The position numbers were made by a program, and so were the translations under genes. Under the pieces are notes generated by a model, which saw only the letters and a program-made list of their open reading frames with translations, was not told the origin of the DNA and searched no databases. From positions 1 to 21,280 of the forward strand of contig DATIJV010000020.1 of assembly GCA_035478255.1 (NCBI GenBank): a stretch of DNA of 21,280 nucleotides, written 5' to 3'. The first letter of the stretch is position 1, and the number at the start of each line of letters is the position of its first letter. Source of the stretch: DATIJJ01 sp035478255 (GTDB lineage Bacteria > Pseudomonadota > Gammaproteobacteria > DSM-16500). Shown here one piece after another: positions 6,460 through 16,831 of this stretch.

Positions 6460-8760
6460 TTATCTTTCCACTTTAATCAACACATCCCGCGCATCCGATC
6501 TTCCATGATCATCCACCACTCGCACAACAAATTTTCCAGGTTTTGCCTGCCATAAATACGCTTTATCTCTCTCTGATTTTCCCAAATAACTATCATTCAT
6601 AAACCAATATAATGTGTTCACATCTGCATCTGTCACCGCAGTAAACGGAATCGAGATTTTTTCTGCTAAATCCGCACGCATGACATAACTTAATTGCAAT
6701 TCAGGTGACGTAATTTGTGGACTCACGCCCGTATAACTTATCAATGAACAATTCGCATCATAAGGCGGCGGCACGCGGCGTTGTATTCCAGCTTCTTTAA
6801 AAATTTTTAATAAATCCGATGGCCAAAATTCATAAATTTTAAATTGAGTATTTTGATCAAAATGACAAGTGCGCAAGCTGGTTTTTTTATCTATCGCTAT
6901 TTCACGATAAATTGTATCCGTTTTAATAGGCGATTTTCCCGGAATAAACCAGCTTAATTCCGTATCATGACAATAACGTGTCGGTAACATACCAGATGCT
7001 TTACAAACAGAAATTTTTGTTAAATTAAGTTGTCCTGGGTTCGGTGTTATATCTGGAATATATTTTGTTTCCCGTTGGATGCCTTCAATCAATTCAAAAA
7101 ATAAAGGCGCTGCAATATTTTTACCGACAAAAGCATGATTACTCGAATTATCAAAATTTCCAATCCAGACAGCTAATACATAAGGGCCCATTGTGCCGAT
7201 AGACCACGCATCGCGATAGCCCGACGACGTTCCTGTTTTCCAAGAAATTTTATCTTTTGCAATTGTTTCATCGCCTTCGGGGCGCGGCGTATTTTTTAAC
7301 ATATCTAAAATCAAAAAACTGGCTTCTCGACTGAGTAAGCGCTGACCGGATTGTGTTTTTTGTTGCGATTGAAAATGTAAGCGCTGCCAGATTCCCTGAT
7401 TGACTAGCATGGCATATAATTCTGTCAATTCTTGCATACTGATTTCAGCACCGCCTAACACTAACGCTAAACCATAATATGATTCAGATTTCAAATGACT
7501 TACGTGTGCTTCTTGCAATAACTCGTATAAATTGGGATGTTGTAATTCATTTGCGAGATAAATGGCTGGAATATTACGGCTTAATACTAACGCATCTTTT
7601 GCATGAATAGGTCCCATAAAATCATAATCAAAATTTTCTGGATTATAACTGCCAAAACTATGAGGAACATCTTTTAAAATCGTATCTGGATGAATGAGCC
7701 CCTGATCCAAAGCTAAACCATAAATAAAAGGTTTTAAAGTCGAACCTGGCGAACGCTTGATATCTGTTCCATTAATTTGTCCTTCAATCGATCGATTAAA
7801 AAAATCAGCTGAACCAATCAGCGCTTTCACTTGCATATCACGTGTATCTATCAATAAAACAGCCGCATTATAAACACCAATATTTTTTTTGCGTAATAAA
7901 TATTTTTGTGTAATACGTTCCAAAAGAGTTTGTAAATGAATATTCAACGTCGTCACAATTTTTTGTTGATCATTCGCAACAGAATTTAAAACACTATTCA
8001 CAAAATGCGGCGCTAAAAAAGGTAAATTGCGCATATTTTTCATTTGTAAAGGCAAATTAATCAGGGATTTTTGTTGGACATCCTCAGGATGTTTTTTGAT
8101 CCAACGCGCAAAAAGCTTATTGCGAATTTCTTTTAATTTTTTTTGCTGCGGTGTGCGGACAGTTGGATTTTGCGGAATGACAGCCAGCGTCAATGCTTCT
8201 GGCAATGTTAATTCTTTTACCGGTTTACCAAAATAAATTAAACTCGCAGCGCCCACGCCTTCAATATTATTTCCATAAGGAGCCAAATTTAAATACGCTT
8301 CCAGAATTTGTTTTTTGCTGTAATGCATTTCCAGTTGCAATGCGCGAATCATTTGCCAGATTTTCCCGCTGAATTCTTTTGACTGGATACCAAAACGAAT
8401 GCGAGCCAATTGCATTGTGATAGTCGAAGCACCGATCCGCCGCGATTTAAGCACATATGTTTGCCAGACAGCTTTAAAAATCGAAACTGGATTGATACCA
8501 CAATGCCAGCGAAAATACTGGTCTTCCTGCAGTAAGGTTGCCTCAACCAATTTAGGTGAAATTTGTGATAAGGGCACGAACAAGCGATATTGTTGGTCAG
8601 TACTTAAAGTCAGACGCAGCAAATGCTCATTATCATCATAAACCGCTTGAGAAAAATTCATATGACTTAAAAGCGGCGGGGTTGGTAAAAATAATATGGC
8701 GCACACGCTGACAAACAGGAAAACTAACGCTATGCTAAAACACTTAAAATACTTGTTCAT
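6460..8760 (-). CDS. pbpC: Penicillin-binding protein 1C (bifunctional transglycosylase/transpeptidase)
   Basis: A 766-aa class A penicillin-binding protein anchored by a helix at about residues 8-26. The GT51 glycosyltransferase domain has catalytic E79 in an EDQYFRWHCG motif, the RRIGASTITMQLAR motif (108-120), and ILEAYLNLAPYGNNIEGVG with E154. The transpeptidase domain has all three signature motifs: SxxK at S340-K343, SRN at 394-396 and KTGTS at 508-512. The C-terminus (about 680-766) matches the BiPBP_C domain typical of PBP1C. It polymerises and may cross-link peptidoglycan in the periplasm. Start ATG 8758-8760 has no clear Shine-Dalgarno sequence but is needed for the membrane helix. 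It is divergent from the alpha-2-macroglobulin gene, its usual genomic partner, which in E. coli (yfhM) lies in the same operon. Confidence 0.95.
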   Translation of the reverse strand: MNKYFKCFSIALVFLFVSVCAILFLPTPPLLSHMNFSQAVYDDNEHLLRLTLSTDQQYRLFVPLSQISPKLVEATLLQEDQYFRWHCGINPVSIFKAVWQTYVLKSRRIGASTITMQLARIRFGIQSKEFSGKIWQMIRALQLEMHYSKKQILEAYLNLAPYGNNIEGVGAASLIYFGKPVKELTLPEALTLAVIPQNPTVRTPQQKKLKEIRNKLFARWIKKHPEDVQQKSLINLPLQMKNMRNLPFLAPHFVNSVLNSVANDQQKIVTTLNIHLQTLLERITQKYLLRKKNIGVYNAAVLLIDTRDMQVKALIGSADFFNRSIEGQINGTDIKRSPGSTLKPFIYGLALDQGLIHPDTILKDVPHSFGSYNPENFDYDFMGPIHAKDALVLSRNIPAIYLANELQHPNLYELLQEAHVSHLKSESYYGLALVLGGAEISMQELTELYAMLVNQGIWQRLHFQSQQKTQSGQRLLSREASFLILDMLKNTPRPEGDETIAKDKISWKTGTSSGYRDAWSIGTMGPYVLAVWIGNFDNSSNHAFVGKNIAAPLFFELIEGIQRETKYIPDITPNPGQLNLTKISVCKASGMLPTRYCHDTELSWFIPGKSPIKTDTIYREIAIDKKTSLRTCHFDQNTQFKIYEFWPSDLLKIFKEAGIQRRVPPPYDANCSLISYTGVSPQITSPELQLSYVMRADLAEKISIPFTAVTDADVNTLYWFMNDSYLGKSERDKAYLWQAKPGKFVVRVVDDHGRSDARDVLIKVER

Positions 8761-8786
8761 ACTGCAGAGATAAAAGAAATAATTTT

Positions 8787-8816
8787 TTGTAGGGGTTTGT
8801 TGGCTCTCAGTATACC
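8787..8816 (+). promoter_or_regulatory. Possible sigma70 promoter for the alpha-2-macroglobulin gene
   Basis: A weak -35 TTGTAG (8787-8792) and a -10 TATACC (8811-8816), spaced 18 bases, lie just before the plus-strand gene at 8834. The match is only moderate. Confidence 0.25.
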
Positions 8817-8817
8817 A
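8809..8817 (-). promoter_or_regulatory. Extended -10 promoter candidate for pbpC
   Basis: On the minus strand the sequence reads TGGTATACT, an extended -10 element (TGn plus TATACT), about 50 bases upstream of the pbpC start. No good -35 is visible, which is tolerated by extended -10 promoters. It overlaps the plus-strand -10 candidate, so the divergent genes may share one polymerase landing site. Confidence 0.4.
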
Positions 8818-8833
8818 TTAAAAAGGCAATCTC

Positions 8834-11800
8834 ATGAATAAAAAATCATTTTCAGGGTTATGGACCGCGATTGGTGCATTCTTCACACTTATTTTTGGTC
8901 GAATTTCATGGAGCTGCCCGCCCTGGTTGAATGGTATGCGACAAAAAGCAGAAGCTCGTCCTGGCCTTATTTTAGGGACATTAGGGGCGATTCTTGGCAT
9001 TATTTTAATTGGCATCTACGGCCATCACTGGTATAAAACCCGCCCGCGCCCTCACTATATTACGGCCGTCATCACACGCCCCCAAATCACTCCTGTCGCA
9101 AAAACGCTTGTTCCAGATGTTTTAACAATCGATTTTGGTATTAATAATGGAAATTTCACGCCGAAGTCAGTCGCTCCGCTTAAAGCCATCGGCAAGGAAA
9201 TTGCAGAAGGTATTACACTCACGCCAACTACGAAAGGCAAGTGGGTATGGCAAAGTGACAATCGACTAGTCTTTACACCTTCAGAGGATTGGCTGGCAGG
9301 ACAGGCTTATTCTATCCAATTTGCAAAAAAAGTTTTTTCTTCGCAAGCTAAAATGGAAAGCTTGAATTATTCTTTTGATACACTGCCTTTTCAAGCCAGC
9401 ATCAATGAATTCAAATTCTATCAAGATCCAGTTGATCCAAAAATTCGACAGGCTATTGCAACCATTCATTTCAATTATCCAGTTGACACAAAAAGTTTTG
9501 AAGAAAAAACTTCATTAACACTACAAGCTTTAAAAAATAGCTTAACCACTGATCATTTTAAATTGACATTTAGTTATGATGAAAACAAACGTACAGCTTA
9601 TCTTCATTCAGATGTACTTCCCTTGCCAGAAAGCACACGATATCTCAATCTTGCTATTGATAAAGGCGTTAAGGCTCTCAAAGGTAATGCTATTACTCAA
9701 GAAAAAATTCAACAACAAATTTTGATTCCTGATGCAGCAAGTTATTTTAAAATTAATAACATCAATGCATCGATTGTTCGTAACGACCAGGACCGGCCTG
9801 AACAGGTCCTTACCATCGAAACGACTTTAGGTGTAACGGATAGTGAACTCAATAAAGGATTGCACGTTTATTTATTACCTCAAGATTATCCCAAAACAGC
9901 TGCGGAAGAAGCGAAAAAAAATTATACGTGGCAAAATCCCGGTGAAGTGACAGCGGATATTTTCAAATTGTCGACCCCGCTTAATTTAAAACCGATTCCT
10001 GCTGAGCGAGATTATACGACTTTACATAGTTATAAAATTTCTGTTCCCGCTGGACGTTTTATTTATATTCAAATCGAAAAAGGTATTCACAGTTTCGGCG
10101 ATTATGTTTTGGCGAGTGATTATTCTGTTGTAGTAAAAGCTCCTGATTATCCTAAAGAAATTGGATTTTTGCATAAAGGCGCGTTATTGGCATTAAACAG
10201 TGAAAAGAAATTATCTCTGCTCATTCGCGGTGTTCCAGCCGTCAAGTTCCAAATTGCGCGTGTGCTTCCCGATAACATTAATCAACTCATCACGCAAACA
10301 GAAGGTGATTTTAATGACCCGCGTTTTATCAATGAAAGTTTCAATCAAAACAATATCAGTGAAATATTTTCTGAAACGCAAACGTTTAATCCTGATTCCG
10401 CGAAAGAACAATATACTGCATTGGACATTGGAAAATATCTTTCTGCTAAAACAAATACAGGCGGGCCGCAAGGCTTATTTTTACTTCAGGCAACGGGTTG
10501 GGATCCAGAAAAAAATGTTCCGCTAGATGTCAAAAAAAATCGTTTAATTTTAATAACTGATTTGGGACTGATCGTCAAAGACAATGGCGATGGAAGTCAT
10601 GATGTATTCGTGGAATCGATTACCAAAGGCGAACCTGTTGTGGGAACAACGGTTTCTATTTTAGGAAAAAATGGGTTGCCCATTTTAACACGTGTTACAG
10701 ATGCAACAGGCCGTGTGAATTTTCCAACGCTTAAAGATTTTATTGATGAGCGTGAACCGACGGTTTATTTAGCGAGCTTTGGCAATGATGTTTCATTTAT
10801 TCCTTATAACAACCCGGATCGTCAATTAAATTTTTCACGTTTTGATATTGGCGGAATTTACAATAATCCTGATTTACAGACTTTAAGCGCTTTTGTTTTT
10901 TCTGACCGCGGTATTTATCGTCCAGGAGATACAGCACATTTTGGCATGATTATCAAACAAGCTTATGCCAAATCTCAACCGGCTGGTTTGCCGCTTGAAG
11001 TTACAATTACGGATCCAAGAGGCACAACAGTACAAGATCAAAAAGTTACCTTGGATACAACCGGGTATCTTGCAACGGATTTTATCATCACGCCCACTGC
11101 TCCCACCGGTCAATACAATATTAATTTATTTATTGTTAAAGACAACCGTCCAGATAATTTGTTGGGCTCAACAACTATTCATGTCGCAGAATTTCAACCC
11201 GATCGGATGCGCATCACAACACATTTATCAACTGAAAAAACAAAAGGCTGGATATCGCCTGAAGAACTTTCAGCTAAAATCATTTTACAGAATCTTTATG
11301 GTGCACCTGCTCTGGATCGTAAAATCACTGGTAAAATTATATTAATTCCTGAACGTATTCAATTTTCAGATTATCCGAATTATACGTTTGTTGATCCATT
11401 GTTTGATCCGAACAAGCCGCCAAAAACATTTACTGATACGCTTTCTGATACACAAACCGATAAAAATGGTGAAGCAAAATTTGACTTGAATTTAGAGCGT
11501 TTTGACAAAGCGACATATCAATTAACTTTCTATACAGAAGGATTTGAATCTGAGGGCGGGCGAAGTGTTGCCGCACAAACTTCCGCATTGGTTAGCCCTC
11601 TTCCTTATTTTGTCGGATACAAACCAGATGGTGATTTAAATTATATTAAACAAAACAGTCAACGCAGTGTCAATTTCATTGCAGTTAATCCGCAGCTAAA
11701 GCAACAAGGGATTGATGATTTGAAAATTCAACTGGCTGCATTGCATCCTGTTTCAACACTTGTGAAAAATGCAGATGGAACTTTCCAATATAAATCATTA

Positions 11801-14572
11801 ATCCAAACCAATGTGATCAGCACGCAATCGTTTAGTGTAAACGAAAAAGGCACAGATTTTGTTTTGCCCACGCAAGAGATGGGTGATTTTGTCGTGAGTA
11901 TTTTAGATAAAAATAATACGGAATTAAGTAAATTAAAATATTCAGTAGTCGGTGCAAGCCAACTGCCGCTTTCAAAAAATGCTGAATTAAACATTAAATT
12001 AAACAAATCAGAATATTTGCCGGATGAAGATATTGAAATACAAGTCACAGCACCTTATACCGGCGCAGGACTTATCACCATAGAGCGCGATAAAATTTAT
12101 GCGACACAATGGTTCAAAACTGATACGACGAATTCCGTGCAAAAAATTCATATTCCAAAAGATTTTCAGGGAAATGGATATATTAATGTGGCATTTGTTA
12201 GAAACTGGGATTCGCCTGAAATTTTTCTGAGTCCTTTGAGTTATAGTATTGCACCATTTAGCGTGAATCATGATAATCAAAATATTAAAATTAATTTAAT
12301 TACACCTGAGTTGGCGCGTCCGGGTGAAGCATTTCCTATTCAATACAAAAGCGACAAGCCTGGAAAAATAATTATTTTCGCAGTGGATGAAGGGATATTA
12401 CAAGTTGCGGATTACAAAACTCCTGATCCCTTAAATTTCTTCTTTCAGAAACATGCGTTGGAAGTTATTACGCAGCAAACTGTCGATCAAATTTTACCGA
12501 AATTTATTCAAGAGAGAGAATTGTCGAGTGTCGGTGGTGATGTCGGTGAAAATGCTTTACGCAGCCGTTTAAATCCTTTCAAACGAAAAACAGATTTGCC
12601 TGTCGTATACTGGTCTGGCATTGTGGATACGGACAATACGATGCGTCAATTGATCTATCAAGTTCCCGATTATTTTAATGGAACTTTGCATGTAATGGCT
12701 GTTGCAGTCGCAATGGATGCTGTCGGTTCTGCAGAAAAAAATTCCACAATTCGCGGGAATTTTGTGATTAATCCAAACGTACCGACTTTCGTTGCACCCG
12801 GTGATGAGTTTGAAATCACAGCAAGTATTGCAAATAATGTAAAAGATTCAGGAAAAAATGCAAAAGTTGAAATACAATTAGCTGCTTCTTCGCAATTAGA
12901 AATTGTGGGTGATTCAAATCAAACACTGGAAATTGATGAGAACAGCGAAAAAACGGTGCGCTATAAAATTCGTGCGAAAGATTTATTGGGTTCAGCACAA
13001 TTGGATTTCGTGGCGCGCATGCAAGATAAGTCGAGTAAAATGAGTGCGGCATTAAGTGTGCGCCCTGCAAATAATTATTTTACGACTATAGTTAGCGGCG
13101 CATCGGATGATTCGAGTAAAACTCTAAAATTAGATCGCGAATTGTATCCGCAGTTTCGAGACATTGAAGCAGCAGTATCAAGCAGTCCAATGATTTTACT
13201 AGCCGGATTGCAACGCTATCTGGATAATTTTCCTTATGGATGTACTGAACAATTGGTGAGTAAAGCCTTCCCGCTTTTAGCTGTTACCAATCAACCCTGG
13301 CTCATTGATCCAAAACTTGCTTCAGTGAAGATAACAGACACACTGCAAATGTTAACTCAGCGCCAAATGTCCAGTGGTGGTTTTAGTTATTGGCCAGATG
13401 TTAGTGAAAACTCCAGTAATGCATTTGCCTCCATTTATGCGATGCATTTTTTAACCGAGGCGCGCGAGAAAGGTTACAATATTCCACTTGATGTAATTCA
13501 TTCAGGGATCAATTATTTAAAAGATATTGCGGAACAAAATATAACGAGCCTGGAACAGGCGCGTTTACAAGCCTATGCAATTTATATTTTGACACGCAAT
13601 GAAATTGTTACGACAAATTATTTGACACATTTACAAACTTATCTGAACCAAGATAATAAACACACATGGAAGCAAGATATTACCAGCGCATATATCGCTG
13701 CAACGTATCAACTATTAAAAAGTCAGGATGAAGCTAATCGTTTGATAAGTTATTATCAACCGCAAGCGAGTGCGAAAAATGCGGTAAATAATTTTTATGA
13801 TGCAAATATTGCGGACGCTCAATATCTTTATTTACTTGCAAAGCATTTTCCTGAGAGATTAAAAAAATCTGGAAATGAATTAATCATGCCATTAGTGTCT
13901 GCGATCAATACAGGTGAAATCAATACGATTTTATCGAGTTACGCCAGTTTGGCATTAAGTGCATATGCGCAAGCATTCCAAACGAATGTTAATCAATCTT
14001 TATCGATTGATGAAATTCTTGCAAATGACGATAAAAAATCTCAGTCTTCACAAAATAATATTTATACAAAAATAAATGTTGATGAATTTGTTAAAAAAAT
14101 CATATTCAATAATCCTTCAAAACAAATGTTTTTTTATCAATTAACTCAATCGGGTTTTGACAAAAATGTATTGACCTCTGTCGTAAAAAACGGTTTGGAA
14201 ATTCTGCGGGAATATCAGGATTTACAAGGTAAAGTGATTGATGAAGCAAATCTTGGCAATGAAGTGGAAGTACATATTCACGCGCGTACCTTGGATGATC
14301 GGTATATTAATAATGTTGCGATTGTTGATTTATTGCCAGGTGGTTTTGAAGTCGTAACTGATTCAGTTAAAGCTGAGAAAATGGATTATGCAGATGTGCG
14401 AGAAGATCGGGTGATTTTCTTTGGTACACTAACACCTGAAACAAATGAAATTGTTTATCGAATTAAAGCAATTAATACAGGAAAATTTATCATACCGCCG
14501 ATTTTTGCGGAATCGATGTATGATCCCAGTGTGAGTGCGCATAGTGCAGCGGGGAAAATTGAAATTAAATAA
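8834..14572 (+). CDS. Bacterial alpha-2-macroglobulin, inner-membrane anchored, with thioester
   Basis: A 1912-aa periplasmic protease trap. The thioester motif CTEQ is at C1470-Q1473, within YGCTEQLVSKAFPLL. Upstream domains are recognisable: the A2M N-domain around residue 690 (DRGIYRPGDTAHFGMIIK), the bait-region neighbourhood, and the A2M domain around 1250-1290 (PVVYWSGIVDTDN). The C-terminus (DRYINNVAIVDLLPGGFEVV) is the final macroglobulin domain. Family members bind proteases covalently after bait cleavage and pair with PBP1C to guard the wall. Unlike lipoprotein YfhM, no lipobox is seen; the N-terminus has a hydrophobic stretch at about 8-22 and a clear membrane helix at 44-62. An AAGG ribosome site precedes the ATG. 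It ends 13 bp from the convergent LonB-like gene. Confidence 0.94.
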   Translation: MNKKSFSGLWTAIGAFFTLIFGRISWSCPPWLNGMRQKAEARPGLILGTLGAILGIILIGIYGHHWYKTRPRPHYITAVITRPQITPVAKTLVPDVLTIDFGINNGNFTPKSVAPLKAIGKEIAEGITLTPTTKGKWVWQSDNRLVFTPSEDWLAGQAYSIQFAKKVFSSQAKMESLNYSFDTLPFQASINEFKFYQDPVDPKIRQAIATIHFNYPVDTKSFEEKTSLTLQALKNSLTTDHFKLTFSYDENKRTAYLHSDVLPLPESTRYLNLAIDKGVKALKGNAITQEKIQQQILIPDAASYFKINNINASIVRNDQDRPEQVLTIETTLGVTDSELNKGLHVYLLPQDYPKTAAEEAKKNYTWQNPGEVTADIFKLSTPLNLKPIPAERDYTTLHSYKISVPAGRFIYIQIEKGIHSFGDYVLASDYSVVVKAPDYPKEIGFLHKGALLALNSEKKLSLLIRGVPAVKFQIARVLPDNINQLITQTEGDFNDPRFINESFNQNNISEIFSETQTFNPDSAKEQYTALDIGKYLSAKTNTGGPQGLFLLQATGWDPEKNVPLDVKKNRLILITDLGLIVKDNGDGSHDVFVESITKGEPVVGTTVSILGKNGLPILTRVTDATGRVNFPTLKDFIDEREPTVYLASFGNDVSFIPYNNPDRQLNFSRFDIGGIYNNPDLQTLSAFVFSDRGIYRPGDTAHFGMIIKQAYAKSQPAGLPLEVTITDPRGTTVQDQKVTLDTTGYLATDFIITPTAPTGQYNINLFIVKDNRPDNLLGSTTIHVAEFQPDRMRITTHLSTEKTKGWISPEELSAKIILQNLYGAPALDRKITGKIILIPERIQFSDYPNYTFVDPLFDPNKPPKTFTDTLSDTQTDKNGEAKFDLNLERFDKATYQLTFYTEGFESEGGRSVAAQTSALVSPLPYFVGYKPDGDLNYIKQNSQRSVNFIAVNPQLKQQGIDDLKIQLAALHPVSTLVKNADGTFQYKSLIQTNVISTQSFSVNEKGTDFVLPTQEMGDFVVSILDKNNTELSKLKYSVVGASQLPLSKNAELNIKLNKSEYLPDEDIEIQVTAPYTGAGLITIERDKIYATQWFKTDTTNSVQKIHIPKDFQGNGYINVAFVRNWDSPEIFLSPLSYSIAPFSVNHDNQNIKINLITPELARPGEAFPIQYKSDKPGKIIIFAVDEGILQVADYKTPDPLNFFFQKHALEVITQQTVDQILPKFIQERELSSVGGDVGENALRSRLNPFKRKTDLPVVYWSGIVDTDNTMRQLIYQVPDYFNGTLHVMAVAVAMDAVGSAEKNSTIRGNFVINPNVPTFVAPGDEFEITASIANNVKDSGKNAKVEIQLAASSQLEIVGDSNQTLEIDENSEKTVRYKIRAKDLLGSAQLDFVARMQDKSSKMSAALSVRPANNYFTTIVSGASDDSSKTLKLDRELYPQFRDIEAAVSSSPMILLAGLQRYLDNFPYGCTEQLVSKAFPLLAVTNQPWLIDPKLASVKITDTLQMLTQRQMSSGGFSYWPDVSENSSNAFASIYAMHFLTEAREKGYNIPLDVIHSGINYLKDIAEQNITSLEQARLQAYAIYILTRNEIVTTNYLTHLQTYLNQDNKHTWKQDITSAYIAATYQLLKSQDEANRLISYYQPQASAKNAVNNFYDANIADAQYLYLLAKHFPERLKKSGNELIMPLVSAINTGEINTILSSYASLALSAYAQAFQTNVNQSLSIDEILANDDKKSQSSQNNIYTKINVDEFVKKIIFNNPSKQMFFYQLTQSGFDKNVLTSVVKNGLEILREYQDLQGKVIDEANLGNEVEVHIHARTLDDRYINNVAIVDLLPGGFEVVTDSVKAEKMDYADVREDRVIFFGTLTPETNEIVYRIKAINTGKFIIPPIFAESMYDPSVSAHSAAGKIEIK

Positions 14573-14585
14573 TAGCTTGTAAATT

Positions 14586-16802
14586 TTATCTCAATTTTTT
14601 TAACCGTGACTCGGCAAAATTTTTCAGTCGATTTTCAACTTTTGCGTAAATAGAATCCTTGGTGTAATTGCCATGAGCATCTTTTATACCCACATTTTTT
14701 CCAGTTAAAAGAATCATGGCATCATCAATGGTTTTGATCGAATAAATACAAAACATTTTTTGTCTTGCAGCCTCAACAATATCTTCACGCAGCATAAGAT
14801 TTTTTATATTAATTTCTGGGATGATAACACCTTGTTTACCCGTTAAACCTTTTGCGTGACAAATATCAAAAAATCCTTCAATTTTTTCATTTACACCGCC
14901 AATAGCCTGTGCATTGCCATATTGGTCAATTGAACCAGTAATTGCGAGCGACTGTTTTATTGGAATTTGCGAAAGTGCAGATAATAAAGCACATAATTCC
15001 CCGATAGACGCACTATCACCCTCAGTCCAACAATAAATTTGCTCAAATGAAATACTTGCGGATAATGAAAATATTTGATCTGTACTAAATCGGCTCGCCA
15101 AAAAATTTGAGATGATCAAGCCTGCCTTTGAATGCATGGGGCCTGCTAATTTAATTTCTCGCTGAATATCAATTAATTTTCCTTTTCCTACTCTTACCCG
15201 TGCGGTAACTCTCGTGGGATGGCCATAAGAAAAATTACCAACTTTTCTAACAGAAAGGCAATTGATTTGCCCGACAATTTTTTCGTCGGTGTGAATGATA
15301 ATAAAATTTCGATCAATATCTTCATAATAAATTTGTCTGGTTCTATCCATCCTGTTTTCCTGGGCTTTAATCGCTTTTTGAACATCGGCAGCCATCACAA
15401 TTTTTTTATTTGATATACTTGCCCAGTAATCTGACTCCAATATCAAATCCTTAATGATACTGAAATAAGTAGATAATTTTGTGATATCGTCAGCAATACG
15501 CGTACTTTGATCAATGATTTCTCCAACCGCTGACACATGAAACGGACGCAAATTTTCATGGTTTGCGATGGATGCAATTAATCGAGTATAAAGTAAAATA
15601 TTTTTTTGATTACGAGAAATTTGCTCATCAAAATCAATAGGAACTTTAAATAATTTTATAAAATCATGGTCGTGCTGGCATAAAAAATAATAGGTATTTC
15701 TTTCGCCAATTAAAATTATTTTAACTTTTAAAGGAATGGGTTCAGGATCAAGCGATACAGTTTTAATAGAATTTGCTATCTGTGATGTCGGTTCAATTTT
15801 AATTTTTTGAGAATAAAGCGCACTTTTTAAAGCTTCCCAGGCATCACGATTTTTAATAAGTTTATGTGCTTCAATGAGAAGATATCCGCCATTGGCTCGA
15901 TGCAAAGATCCTGCGCGTATTAAATTAAAATTAGTCGTTAAGACACCTTGACGAGTGGTGTGTTCAACACGAGAAATCAAATTTGAATAATGGGGTGTCT
16001 CTTCAAAAATAACAGGCGCACCTTTTAATTGACTATTATCGACTATCACATTGATTTTATATTTTATTAGATCAGTATTGTCTAATGGAAAATTTAATAA
16101 ATTTGTTTTACTTTCTTTTACAATATAACTGCTCGCATTATCGATAAAATCTTTTTCTACTTCTGAAAGATAGTTAATGACATTTTTAAATTTAGAATAT
16201 TTTTTTTTGATTTTATTGAAAATCGGATCAAGCATGATAGTCAATAATTTTATTTCAAAGTTTTTTTCTTTTTCATGCCTTTCTTTATATAAATAAGGAA
16301 TTTTCTTATCAGTGATTTTTTTTGTTTTCTTTCGTGTTTTTGCACGTTTAATTTTAAAAAAATCATTAATTTTTTTTATTCCTACGATATACTCGTCGCT
16401 TTCAAATACAGAAACAATCGTTTGGCCCAATTCTTCAATGAGAGATTTCATGTCTTGTTGAAAAATGAGACCTTTTCCGGCGGGTAATTCTAAAGTGACA
16501 GGTTTTTCGGGATCAATAAAATTATAGATATAACACCAATCTGATGGAACGGGTAAATGACTGACATGCTCATTTAAAATAATCGAAATCAATGAATGTT
16601 TTCCAATTCCAGTCGGTCCCATTGCATATAAATTGTAGCCTTTTTTATTGATGGTGATGCCAAAATTGAGCGAATCAAGGGCGCGATTTTGTCCGATAAA
16701 ACCGCTTAGAGGTTTTATTTTTTTTGTTGTCTTAAAATCCAGCTGTGCCGTATCTAGTTTTTGACGGAGCAGCGAGAATTCTAATGGTTTGAACTTTTTC
16801 AT
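14586..16802 (-). CDS. LonB-like ATP-dependent protease (AAA_32 plus Lon C-terminal protease)
   Basis: A 738-aa cytoplasmic protease. Walker A is GPTGIGKHS (62-70); the acidic Walker B-like segment is RANGGYLLIEAHKLI, where many relatives have LDA. The Lon-type serine protease domain has catalytic S599 (EGDSASIGE) and K640 (GVNEKIEGFF), 41 residues apart as in Lon dyads. It lacks the N-terminal substrate domain of classic Lon, which is typical of this branch; length is slightly below the common 780-810. An insertion around 145-215 is very Lys-rich. It lies 29 bp behind the L,D-transpeptidase gene on the same strand and is probably co-transcribed. Degradation of damaged proteins is the likely role; specific substrates are unknown. 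Confidence 0.9.
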   Translation of the reverse strand: MKKFKPLEFSLLRQKLDTAQLDFKTTKKIKPLSGFIGQNRALDSLNFGITINKKGYNLYAMGPTGIGKHSLISIILNEHVSHLPVPSDWCYIYNFIDPEKPVTLELPAGKGLIFQQDMKSLIEELGQTIVSVFESDEYIVGIKKINDFFKIKRAKTRKKTKKITDKKIPYLYKERHEKEKNFEIKLLTIMLDPIFNKIKKKYSKFKNVINYLSEVEKDFIDNASSYIVKESKTNLLNFPLDNTDLIKYKINVIVDNSQLKGAPVIFEETPHYSNLISRVEHTTRQGVLTTNFNLIRAGSLHRANGGYLLIEAHKLIKNRDAWEALKSALYSQKIKIEPTSQIANSIKTVSLDPEPIPLKVKIILIGERNTYYFLCQHDHDFIKLFKVPIDFDEQISRNQKNILLYTRLIASIANHENLRPFHVSAVGEIIDQSTRIADDITKLSTYFSIIKDLILESDYWASISNKKIVMAADVQKAIKAQENRMDRTRQIYYEDIDRNFIIIHTDEKIVGQINCLSVRKVGNFSYGHPTRVTARVRVGKGKLIDIQREIKLAGPMHSKAGLIISNFLASRFSTDQIFSLSASISFEQIYCWTEGDSASIGELCALLSALSQIPIKQSLAITGSIDQYGNAQAIGGVNEKIEGFFDICHAKGLTGKQGVIIPEINIKNLMLREDIVEAARQKMFCIYSIKTIDDAMILLTGKNVGIKDAHGNYTKDSIYAKVENRLKNFAESRLKKLR

Positions 16803-16831
16803 AAATGATCCAACATTTATTATAAAGAATT

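Noticed and set aside
14586..16802. Classic Lon protease (lon)
   Set aside because: It lacks the Lon N-terminal substrate domain and has the AAA_32/LonB arrangement.
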